A stretch of 64,000 bases of DNA, from the NCBI RefSeq assembly GCF_035046485.1, contig NC_085138.1, positions 334,883,312 through 334,947,311 on the forward strand, written 5' to 3'. This DNA is from Aedes albopictus. Its lineage: Eukaryota > Arthropoda > Insecta > Diptera > Culicidae. The notes below the pieces were generated by a model. The model did not search any database, had not been told where the DNA came from, and saw only the letters and a list, made by a program, of their open reading frames with translations. Shown piece by piece: positions 53,721 through 62,899 of this stretch. Position numbers and translations under genes: made by a program. How positions within the stretch are numbered: the stretch's first letter is position 1; each line of letters starts with the position of its first letter.

Positions 53721-55290
53721 ATAAATAAATGGAAGATTATTTCACACGGCAGTACAATGTTCGATAAAACATTCAAAAAATTGAAGTGAAAGAACAAGGC
53801 ACACAGTATTATCTGTTTGTCTAGTCCAGTTTGTCTAGTTCCTCCAGTTTGCAATACTAAACAATATAGATGAGAGTATTTTAATTACCAGGTGACTCAC
53901 TACCGGTCAAGATATCTCGCCCAATAGATCTATGTGTAAACTGTAGATAGATAAACAACGTCGACGAGACAGTCATCGCAATCGCAATTGCAACCACTTT
54001 TCGGCGACGTCGTTTCGGTTACGTTGCTGAAAGAGCGCTACCAGGTGAGGTAGGCAGCTGATAAGACTTCAACGCCAAGTTCAACGCATCATTCGGCTAC
54101 AACAACCACCACCGATCATTGTTAAAATGTAGGGTTATGCGAAGCTTCATTCGTTCTTACCGAAAGTCAATGGAATGACATCATACCTAACCGCGTTGGC
54201 TGGTATCAGATACAGCATTAACGCCATTCACGCACGGGCTTCGATCGAACATTCAAATGTTGGTTACGCAGCTTAATGCTGGAGAAGCGTTGGGGCAGAT
54301 GTTGTTGCACTTCCACTACAGCGGGTTTCAGGTTACACCCATACTTTGTGAATGAATTTGATGCCGGTTGTTGCAGTCATAGATGGTGCCACTAGAGTTC
54401 TCTGCTAAGTTGAATGTAAAACCCGACCGTCGATATACGATGGCCCCTTATGTACGAGGAAAAATATATCCATGCATTAAAACTCTTTGAATAAAGAGCA
54501 AAATTTACCTACGCAAAACTAGTAATAATCATAAGAGTAACAGTAATGTAATCATGATACTATGACTTTAGCGACCAGAACGTCAAATTCTCATCCCCCT
54601 CCCGACTCCTTTCTCCAAAATAGCAGAAGCAAACAGAAACCATCACAGGGTAAAAATTAGACTGCAATTATACAGGGGATGGCATAATTTTTGGGATAAG
54701 CAACTTTTTTTTTGTTCGTTGTCCGCCTTTTGGTTTTGTTGTTCGCCTCTGTCTGTCGTCACCCCCTTCCGTTTGTCCTCTTCTTGTCGTTGTCTACCGA
54801 TAAAATCCTTTCTTTTTGGTTCCATTACGGATATAGATATGGACAATTGTCCCATCAATGTTTTAGTATAAGTTAGCAAATAATTTAGTTTTAAACCCAT
54901 AAATCCCTTCTTCCCAATTTTATTTTTTTCAATCCTTAACCTCGAAACAGCCGCGAGTACTTCGGCATCCCAAACTAACATAGTTTTAAGGTAGTAATAA
55001 ATTGTAAAATGTAAAACCATTATTGTAAAAACAAAAGATTTCGGCTCAGTTATGCCCATGTGGCGCCCGAGCCTTCCAAATAAACGAATAAGTAAAAAAA
55101 ACTTTTTTTTCTCGATGAACTAGCCTAGGGCTGAAAATCTCGTTAATACAGATAAAAAAATTCTCTCACAAAAAAGTTCAACATGTTGTAACTTTTTATA
55201 GAGTGCATCAAAAAATCACAAATTTTGACAGTTTGTCAACCTATTATATGCATCATTGGTACAAATTTGAACTTAGCCTCCAAAACTATC
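53721..55290. other. Unassigned DNA
   Basis: No gene recognised. 53940-54420 is less AT-rich and contains CTACCAG|GTGAGG (about 54045), a possible 5' splice site, without any protein match. The 138-codon minus-strand frame 54643-55059 has no recognisable domain. GTGGCGCCCGAG at 55052 resembles an LTR primer-binding site, but no LTR pair is visible. Confidence 0.35.
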
Positions 55291-55294
55291 TTTA

Positions 55295-55520
55295 AAAAAA
55301 AGACAATAACACCGTCTTCGACCTTGTGGCCTCTACAGACTGAACATTACTAACATTTGACCACGGACAACACATATTACACCCAGTGGCCCAGTGGAGA
55401 ATTTTTCCGTTTGACGAAAAATTTTCCCCGACTGGAGCGGGAATCGAATCCACACTACGAGGCTTACGAGACACCTAAACGACTGGCGCCGTTAACCGCT
55501 CGGCAACGAAGCCCACATTC
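55295..55520 (-). mobile_element. tRNA-derived SINE (non-Feilai) with A-tail
   Basis: On the minus strand: TTGCCGAGCGGTTAACGGCG (A box, tRNA-Leu/Ser-like), GTGTGGATTCGATTCCC (B box), GAAAAATTCTCCACTGGGCC, GTTAGTAATGTTCAGTCTG, GAGGCCACAAGGTCGAAGAC, then a tail of CTTTTTTTTAAAG. A partial relative is at 37435-37595 and a 3' fragment at 47310-47395. Gecko is a known tRNA-related Aedes SINE with LINE-like tails; whether this is Gecko was not tested. Confidence 0.75.
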
Positions 55521-56430
55521 CTCTAAAAATTCCTACAGAAATATTCCTAAGAATTTCACCAGGAGTCTCACCAAGACTTCTGTCAAGAATTACTCCAAGA
55601 ATCCCTTCTGACATTTCGCCACAAATACCTCCACGGATTTTTTTTTTCAAGAAATTTCTTCAAGAATGCATCCAAAAAGTCCTCCAGAAATTGCTTCATG
55701 AATTCTTCCAAGATTCTTCAGGAAACTTTCAGATATTCTTCAAGAAAATTGTCCTGGAACAACTGTAGGGATTTCTCCGAGAACTCCTTTATAGATTTCT
55801 GCACTATCTACTCCGAGACTTCTTCCGAGAATTCATCCCAGAGTCTCTCGAAGAATTTCGCCAGGAATTACTGCAAAAATTTTGTTAAGAATTTGTACAA
55901 AAATCCCTCCAATAATTTCTCCAAGAATGCCTCCAAAAAATTCGTGAAAAATTCCTCAAGGAGTTTTCCAAGAATTTCTCCACATATTCTTCCAAGACTT
56001 CTACTAGAAATTACTCCAAGAACCCATCCAGGAATATATCCAGAAATTTTTTCAAGTATTCGTACAGGATCTCTTATAAGAATTTCTCCAGGACCTGCTC
56101 CAATACTTCTGTCAAAAATTCATCCAAGAAGTTCTTCCAGGAATTTAGCCAGCGATTCGTTTACAAACTCCACTAGGAATACTTCCAAGGATTTTTCAAT
56201 AAATATCTTCAGAAATTCTTCCAGAAATACCTTCAAGAATCGCCCCAGGAATTCCTCCAAGAATTCCTTCGGGGAATCTTCCAAGAATTACTCCACGAAT
56301 TCCTCCAAGACATCCGCCAGAATCCCCATCCAAAAATTTCTTCAAGAATACCTCCAAGACTTTTTTCAAGATCTCTCTAGGAATTGCTCCAGGAATTCCA
56401 TGAAGAATCTCCTTGAATTCCTGTAGGATT
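55521..56430 (-). repeat. Degenerate GGAATTCC array, pyrimidine-rich on plus
   Basis: Units such as TTCCTCCAAGAATTTCTCC repeat over 0.9 kb. The 242-codon frame 55698-56426 (NSSKNFSRN-type) is a translation of the repeat, not a gene. The polarity flips at about 56420. Confidence 0.75.
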
Positions 56431-57065
56431 GCCTAGAGTAATTCCTGGAGGATTTCCTGGAATAATTCTTGGAGGAATTCCTGTAGCAATTCATCGAGGA
56501 ACTTCTGAAGTAATTCCTGGAGTATTCCTCTAGGAATTCATGGAGGAATCTATAAATATTTTTTGTAGGAATTCCTGTAATATTTCCCGGAACATTTTTT
56601 AAAGAAATTCCTATAATAATTCCTGGAGAAATTTCTGGAGGGATTCATGAAGGAATCCCTGGAGAAATTCCTGAGAAAATCCCTGGAAGAATTCCTGGAG
56701 GATTTCGTGGGGGAATTCATTAAGTTCAGATGATTAAGATTCTGGATGAATCCTTGGAAAAATCTTTAGAGGATTTCTTGGAGCTGTTACGGGAATAATT
56801 TATGGAGGTAAGGAGAGGCAAACCAGCGTCTGCCTGAAAGTCTCTTTAATATAGACAAAAAAATATGGAGAAATCTTTAGCAGAATAAGTTGAGAAATTC
56901 CTGAAGGAGCTCCATGAAAAACTCAAAGCGGAAACCCTGGAGGAATTCCTGGAGGAAACTTTGAAGGAATTCAGGGAAGAACCCTTGCAGGAATTCCCGA
57001 AGGAATCCCCTGATGAATTGCTAAATGAATCCTAGGAGGAATTCCTGGTGAAATTTCGTCGAGAA
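56431..57065 (+). repeat. Degenerate GGAATTCC array, purine-rich on plus
   Basis: Units such as CCTGGAGGAATTCCTGTAG and GGAGAAATTCCTGAG. Directly follows the opposite-polarity array and contains one small LINE 3' insertion. Confidence 0.75.
56808..56863 (+). mobile_element. Minimal LINE 3'-end insertion, plus strand
   Basis: 56 bp: AGAGGCAAACCAGCGTCTGC then CTGAAAGTCTCTTTAATATA, GACAAAAAAA, flanked by TATGGAG (56801-56807, 56864-56870). The AGAGGC/GTCTCT pairing and CTCTTTAATA-ACAAAA tail match the 3' end of the I-clade LINE at 12103. Confidence 0.65.
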
Positions 57066-57154
57066 AGTTCGGAAGGAGAGTGACCTAGATAACCAAGTGC
57101 ACTCTGCACTCTGAGGCTCCCAGGCTTACAAAAATGATACCATTTCATCTAGAT

Positions 57155-57215
57155 TGATTGATTGATTGATTTGTCTTTATTAAAGAGACTTTCAGCCCTT
57201 GGCTGGTTCGTCTCT
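57155..57215 (-). mobile_element. Minimal LINE 3'-end insertion, minus strand
   Basis: 61 bp with a perfect 13 bp target duplication ATTTCATCTAGAT (57142-57154, 57216-57228). On the minus strand: AGAGACGAACCAGCCAAGGG, CTGAAAGTCTCTTTAATAAA, then GACAAATCAATCAATCA. It consists only of a stem-loop, a polyadenylation-like signal and an (ATCA)n tail, i.e. an extremely 5'-truncated retrotransposition. Confidence 0.8.
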
Positions 57216-57228
57216 ATTTCATCTAGAT

Positions 57229-57699
57229 GTGAAACATTCGCTTCACGTTATCCAACTACTACTATGTATCTGCTGACTTAGAATAGCACTGCGGAGAACA
57301 TGTCCCGGGGGTTAACGTCTACCAAACAGGAAGCCCTAATTCAAGGTGTCATGCGACCCATGCTGAGGCGTGAATGGTTTAGAGGGTTTAAAATATGCTC
57401 TTTCTTAAAAGGATTTTGGGAGGATCCATAATCAGGGTAGGTACTATCTGGAAAAAATCTGTAACACCGGGAAGCCTCAGGGAATTTTATTTTACAGGGA
57501 AAAACCTTGAATACTCAGGGAATACTTAAATAGCAAACTTTACTTCTTGTAGATCTTCTCAGAAGTAGATTTTTGTGGAGAACTCAGGAAAAATCATAGT
57601 AGAATTCCCACGAAAATGTATTAATAGATCTAGCAGGTATTTGCGACATGTGAAATTCCATGTGGACGTGGATGAATCTGGAAGCTAAAATTCATTTAC
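57229..57699. other. Unassigned DNA
   Basis: No gene or recognised repeat. Confidence 0.4.
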
Positions 57700-58530
57700 C
57701 TAGTAACTCTGCAACAAGGATTTTTCCAGAAATTCTGTGTTTCTACAGGAGTCATTCTTAGGATTTCTAATGAATCTCCTCCAAAGATTTCTCAAAGAGT
57801 TTTTCAAGAATTTTCTGCAGGAGTTCCTTCCGGGATGTCTTTTTGAGTTTGTTTTCGGAATATACCCTGGATTTTCTTTTTTTTCTAGATTGCTATCTGG
57901 CATTTCTGCAGGAGCGTTTTCCTGGCTTTTTCTCGTATTTTCTTTATCATATTTCTTTCAACCTAAGATTATATTTGCACATTTTCTCGTTATTATTCCA
58001 AAAGCTGTTTGCGGAATCACTACCAGAAATTTTCCCGAAATTCTAGATACTCCTACTGGGATTACTTTAATCGTTACTCCTGAAGTTCTTGTCGGAAATT
58101 TTTCAGGAGTTTTTCTTCTGAATGTCTCGAGAAGTCTCGAGAGGAACTTCAGAAGAAATCCTGAGTAAAACTGGGACATATAGGAAAAAAAGTTCTGGGA
58201 GCATTCCAGAATGAAATATAAAGAAAATTTAAAAAGATACACGAAAACCTTCAAGAGAAATCCTGGGAGGAAATACAATAAAAATGTCGGAAAACTTTCT
58301 GGATAAATGGATGAAAAGCAATCGCGGAAAGAGAAATTTCTGAAGGAACTTAACATAAATTTTGGAAGAATCTCCGGGAGTAATCCAGCGAGAAACTCTG
58401 GAAGCATATCGGAACCTCTAGAAGAAATACCGAGGTCTCAGCAGAGACCGCATGAAAAACTCTTGCAGAATACCCTGGGAGAATCTCTAGTAGAAATCCC
58501 AGGAACAAGTCTCTGAGATTCAGAAAGAAC
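57700..58530. repeat. Degenerate GGAATTCC array with a polarity switch
   Basis: Pyrimidine-rich on plus to about 58160 (TTTCTGCAGGAGTTCC type), purine-rich after about 58180 (GAAGAAATCCTGGGAGG type). Open frames through it are by-products. Confidence 0.6.
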
Positions 58531-58920
58531 ACCGTAAAAACCCTGACCAAATGCATATAAACATCCTGATGGAAAACTTGAGAAAACCAGCAAAATACTC
58601 TATGTTGTGGGAGGTGCTGGATATCGCCGACTCTTTCAGCAGAAATTGGTGCACAAGATAAAGCTGCAGTCATTTTTATTAAATGATATCTTTCAATACA
58701 AATAGCTTACTTACAAATTCGGTGATGGAAGAGCACAATCTGCTCTTGTGCTGAAACCACCTCCTCGCTAGCTACTGAATCTGTCGCTACTAGACTACTG
58801 CATTATAGTGTCACTGTAGGGGTGTACTTACATATTTTTATTAGTCTGTCAATAACGGTAGGTTCGAATTTAAGGCTACGCATCCTTTGCGTAACACTCT
58901 AGCAACCCCTAGTGATAAAT
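58531..58920. other. Unassigned DNA
   Basis: No feature recognised. Confidence 0.4.
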
Positions 58921-59560
58921 TCAAGGAGTGAGAGATTGCGAATGAATTTGAAGGAAGAATTGCGGTAGAAATCTAACAAAGTCTCCAAGGATTCTCGAAA
59001 GAAATTCAAGGAAGAATCATGGATAGAATTCAGAAATCTTAAAATTGATATACCACCAGCACAGATATCCGACATCGAAGTACAGGTTCATAAGTGTGTA
59101 AGGAATCTAAAGGTCATAAACGTCTGTAAGGTAACTTATTGGACTTCTAAATATTTTTTTCTGATTTTTTGAGTATTTGAATACCATTATTTTAAGAAAA
59201 AAATTTGATGGAAATTTCAGTCGACTAGGTGAGTTCGCCACGGTTCAGGATTGTTTCAAGGACTATCAGGGAATTATTAGGAAGAGAGGAGAATTCCAGA
59301 CAGCTTCAAAGGATCTGAAAAGCGTTTCAGGAAATCTAAGAAGGATTCGGAGTATTTCATGGGCATTTCAGAGCGTCTCAGAAGGATTCGGGGGTTCCAA
59401 AGAGCTCAAGGGACTTCAAACGTTTTCAGGAAGGTCTCAGGGAGTCTCATGAGGATTCAGAGAAATTTCAGGGGGTTTCAAATAGTCTTAGTGGGTCTCC
59501 GGAGGAATCAGGAGTCTCAGGGGTGTTCAAGGAAGTTGCTGTAGATTTTTGATTAGGCCT
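58921..59560 (+). repeat. Decayed purine-rich array
   Basis: Repeats of TTCAGGGGGTTTCA / TCTCAGGGAGTCTCA / AAGGAAGAATC type; related in texture to the GGAATTCC arrays, with an added TCAGG(A/G) unit from 59270 to 59530. Confidence 0.5.
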
Positions 59561-59616
59561 CAGCAGGGGCGTTTAAGGAATCTAAGGGGTTCACATAAGT
59601 CAGAACAAAGCAAATA

Positions 59617-60563
59617 AAGCCTGTATCCGCAATAATCGGGACACAGAAGTACGTCAGTAGCTCTGTAATGAATCGGTAAAATTGGCCAAATAATTGACTG
59701 AGAACTCTTTGGTGTATGTTTATTATTTGTGCCAAATTTCATAAAAATCGATGCATTACTTTTAACTGTGGATAAAAAACAAACAGACGTGGTTTTAAGC
59801 ATTTTGTACAATCATGACCAATTTTCATTCGCATAGTAGATGGTTCTTTTACGCTACAGTTCAAAGTTCCATGATGATAATTATGAAATTTCGTTAGCAG
59901 TTATGATACTTATAGAGACACTTTCATGCAAAATTTCATCAACTTTGACCACTTGGTTTGAAAGCTACTGGTGTTGATAGGGGTGAGTGTTAGTGAAAAT
60001 TTTTCGTGTTTTTCATGTGCGATTTTTGCCTATTCATAACTTTTTATTTTCTCTACCAATTTTCATGAAATTTTCACAGAAGCTAGTATATGTTGTGTAT
60101 ATTATGCCTGCAAAATATGATGATTATTGGTATAGTACTTTCAATAGTACAATCAAAACAATAAAGGGTGCTGACTAATTTCTGTCTAAGAGGCTAAAAT
60201 CACGTCCAGTCCCAAAACATGTTTCGACTATAAAATTGTTGATAGTGCATCGATTTTTTTGAAATTTTGCCCATGCCACAAATGTAGATTGAGAGGTTTG
60301 TGTTCAAAATTTCAGCCATTTCCTTTGTCAAATTCAAAAGTTACAGCGCTGACAAGCAAAACTTGGGGCTGTACAAAATTTAATGGCGCACATTTTACTC
60401 TTTCGTTGCTACAACAAAAAGTACTGCACCGATTCACATGAAATTTTGTAGGTGAAATGTACACATCTTAAGATGTTATTAGACAAAATTTGAACAATTT
60501 TAATGTATCTATTGCAGAGTTACAGCTGTGTTTCTGTGTCCCGAATATTGCGGATACAGGCTT
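59617..60563. mobile_element. TA-flanked TIR element, 0.95 kb, AAGCCTGTATCCGC ends
   Basis: Left AAGCCTGTATCCGCAATAAT then CGGGACACAGAA. The right end is the inverted TTCTGTGTCCCGAATATTGC then GGATACAGGCTT. TA at 59615-59616 and 60564-60565. Further inverted similarity (AGCTCTGTAATGAATCG / GATTCA..., CAGAGTTACAG). No transposase. Confidence 0.8.
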
Positions 60564-60565
60564 TA

Positions 60566-61216
60566 CGATCCATAGTCCCACGTATGACACTGCATTTATA
60601 TATTTCGACATTGTCTATTCGTACTAATTACCTTACCTTTCCTAAATATTTCTCCCGCATTTTTGTTTTAATTTTCAATAAAACAACTTTATCAAGCTTT
60701 TTTCTCATTTAAGTGATTGTTCATAAAGCTAGCCTTATATACCAAAGTTGCCGGCATGATCCCAATCAAAACAGAGAGCAAATTCTCGCGTAGTCGTGAG
60801 CCGTCACGCTGACTGATTCCAGAGGAAACAACCTACCGAACTAACCATCTTCTCTCTGTTTACGATCTCCCATCATGATGATATGGGAGAAACCCCCACA
60901 CCGGCACCGAACTGGTTCATCATTCTGTAGTATCTAGAGCTTGGCACTATACTGCTAGCAGTCAGCATACAAATGTTGGATTAGTAGACTCGCTTCATTC
61001 AGTACCAATTCAGTATTCGGTAGAATCGCAACTCGGCTCTCGGTTCGAACGGTGGGGTTCAAGTCGTAAAAAGTGGATTCCAGTGAAAAAAAAAATATAA
61101 CTGCTTTTTGTCGCTACGGTTCTACCAGTGGTAGATAATTTGAAAAATCATTTCTGTCCTGCTGCGTCGGGTTCTAGTCATTAGCAACGTGTCATAAAAA
61201 ACATCGGAAGACCGTG
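60566..61216 (+). promoter_or_regulatory. Probable promoter and 5' UTR of the second gelsolin gene
   Basis: Host-like, less repetitive DNA leading into the exon. Initiator-like TTCAGTA occurs at about 60997-61003 and again at 61010-61016. CTCGGTTCGAACG (61039-61051) matches CTCAGTTCGAACG at 39153-39165 with one difference. No TATA box at the expected distance. Exact start site not determined. Confidence 0.4.
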
Positions 61217-61276
61217 ATGCATCCAGCGTTCGAGAATGCCGGCACCAGCAAGGGTCTGGAGGTGTGGAGAATCGAG
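61217..61276 (+). CDS. First coding exon of a second gelsolin gene (partial)
   Basis: ATG to a 5' splice site (GAG|GTGAGT, phase 0) encodes exactly 20 residues: MHPAFENAGTSKGLEVWRIE. This matches residues of the secreted gelsolin upstream (IPAFNNAGKTKGLEIWRIE) across the opening of gelsolin repeat 1. There is no signal peptide, so the product should be cytoplasmic. The remaining exons are not in the window; the intron is at least 2.7 kb. Gene 1 has no intron at this position, so the intron patterns of the paralogues differ. Being downstream of gene 1's poly(A) site, it cannot be an alternative first exon of that gene. Confidence 0.8.
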
Positions 61277-62640
61277 GTGAGTAATAGAGTCGCGAAACGG
61301 TTGGCTCCGATGGTCCGAGACGCTAACTGCGTAACATGTGTGCCCGCTAAACAGTTTTCAATTTAAACCAGTTTACTGGGAAAAAATCAGTTTTATTTTC
61401 TGCGATGAGGTGAGTAATATAAATCTTTTACGGGGGTTTTCCTGCAAACAGAGCAGATGTACGAACGAGTTGACGCGTGGCATGTAAACACTATCTGTGC
61501 ACATTTTTTGGGAGCCGGGAAAATCGATTTCTCTAGTACAGGCAGTTTCCAAGGTTGGCGTGCTGTTTATAGCCAATAACGGCGCGCCGCAGCAGGGGTA
61601 ATTCTCCGAGGGGGATGGTCTAGCCATCGATTAACATATTGGCGACATGCGAACATTAACAGTTATTTTTATTTTTATTCTTTTTCAAAATTATCAATTC
61701 AGTCAATTAGTAATAGAAAAAAAAAACAAAAGTCGCTATGGGAAGCCTATCGTGCTATTATCTCATCATTGATATGAAGGTAGTGAATTTATTGCCCTGA
61801 TATTGGCGTTCAATATTATCTCTGTATTACTCAACAGAAATCATGTGCGCACTGCCTCCCGGATCGATAGTATACGGTACCAAATGTTCAGTGATAGGAT
61901 TGATAACAATAGCAATTAGACGAAAGATGATACATGTAATAAGGAAGCCATTGGGAATCAATATTGGGTGCAATGTTCCTACGATCCTGTATGCAGAATT
62001 TCTTCGTCAAGTTACTGCGATATTTCTCAAAAATTTTACTTTAGTTTGTATACTAGTTAAAAATATATTGAATATAAAAATCAAAAACAAATTTTATTGA
62101 GCAATAACTGATACAGATGACTAATTTATTAGAAATTTTGGTTGATTTCGCCCCTCTTCATGGCTAAGATGTTGGGGTCAATATGACCCAGACAGGCACG
62201 CTGAGCATGTACTACGCTAGCGTTGTGTGCCTAAGCAAATATCCAAGGAGGGTTGAAAAAGAGTGTTCAAGCTGTGTATCAATCTAGAAATTAAAGAATA
62301 AGATTTAGAAGTATTTCATTAAAGAGAATGATTTTCTAAAATAATATGCACAGGTGTCGTGCGTGGTTATTTTCATAAAATTTCACAAAAAATAATTTTT
62401 CGTATTTTTTTCAGATTTCATTTATGTACATATAATATATTTTTATATTTTTCTATGAACCTCTAGACTTTTTCAGTTTTTGAAATATAACGTTTATATT
62501 GACCGTTTAAGATTTATATACATTAGTAAAATTATTGTTTATGGAAATTTTTCAAAAAATTCATGCGCAATAACATATTTTTCTGATAGTAACATTTATA
62601 AGCCAAATTTCTGTAAAAAAAGGTTTTAAACTGATAAGCT
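61277..62640 (+). other. Intron 1 of the second gelsolin gene (start)
   Basis: AT-rich, no exon resembling the next gelsolin segment (expected NFQ...GKFY...GDSYIVL) found. No repeat family was named. Confidence 0.5.
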
Positions 62641-62689
62641 GATTAAGTGGATATAACACATTTTGATAATATTTCAAATGTTTGCAAAA

Positions 62690-62880
62690 CTTGGCCACAT
62701 GGGACTCGTAATGCGACTACTGATGAAGGCCTGCAGCCATTGAGTGTTCTCCACTGATACACACCAGGTTTCTGGAGCACAGATTTCACGTTTGAGTTGG
62801 AAATTTCGGAGTTTTGTGCGTTGACTAATCTTACTGTATTTCTATACATTTCTTGCACTTTCAAAAGCAGCCCTTTTTTC
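62690..62880 (-). pseudogene. RTE C-terminal scrap
   Basis: Minus strand reads EMYRNTVRLVNAQNSEISNS then NVKSVLQKPGVYQWRTLNG, which parallels NVWKTKQISRRTQIRILNSN and CVSVENIQWLQ of RTE copy 4 (about 24200-24330). A fragment of the same RTE family. Confidence 0.7.
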
Positions 62881-62899
62881 TAAACTATAGGGGAAAAAT

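Noticed and set aside
54643..55059. 138-codon minus-strand open frame
   Set aside because: Low-complexity, no recognisable domain, no supporting gene structure.
55045..55065. GTGGCGCCCGAG as an LTR primer-binding site
   Set aside because: No pair of long terminal repeats, no gag/pol frame and no polypurine tract nearby.
55698..56426. 242-codon Ser/Asn-rich open frame
   Set aside because: By-product of the pyrimidine-rich array; no domain, no splice or promoter context.
61217..61276. Alternative first exon of the 48.9 kb gelsolin
   Set aside because: It lies downstream of that gene's stop codon and poly(A) signal on the same strand, so it cannot splice to it in cis.
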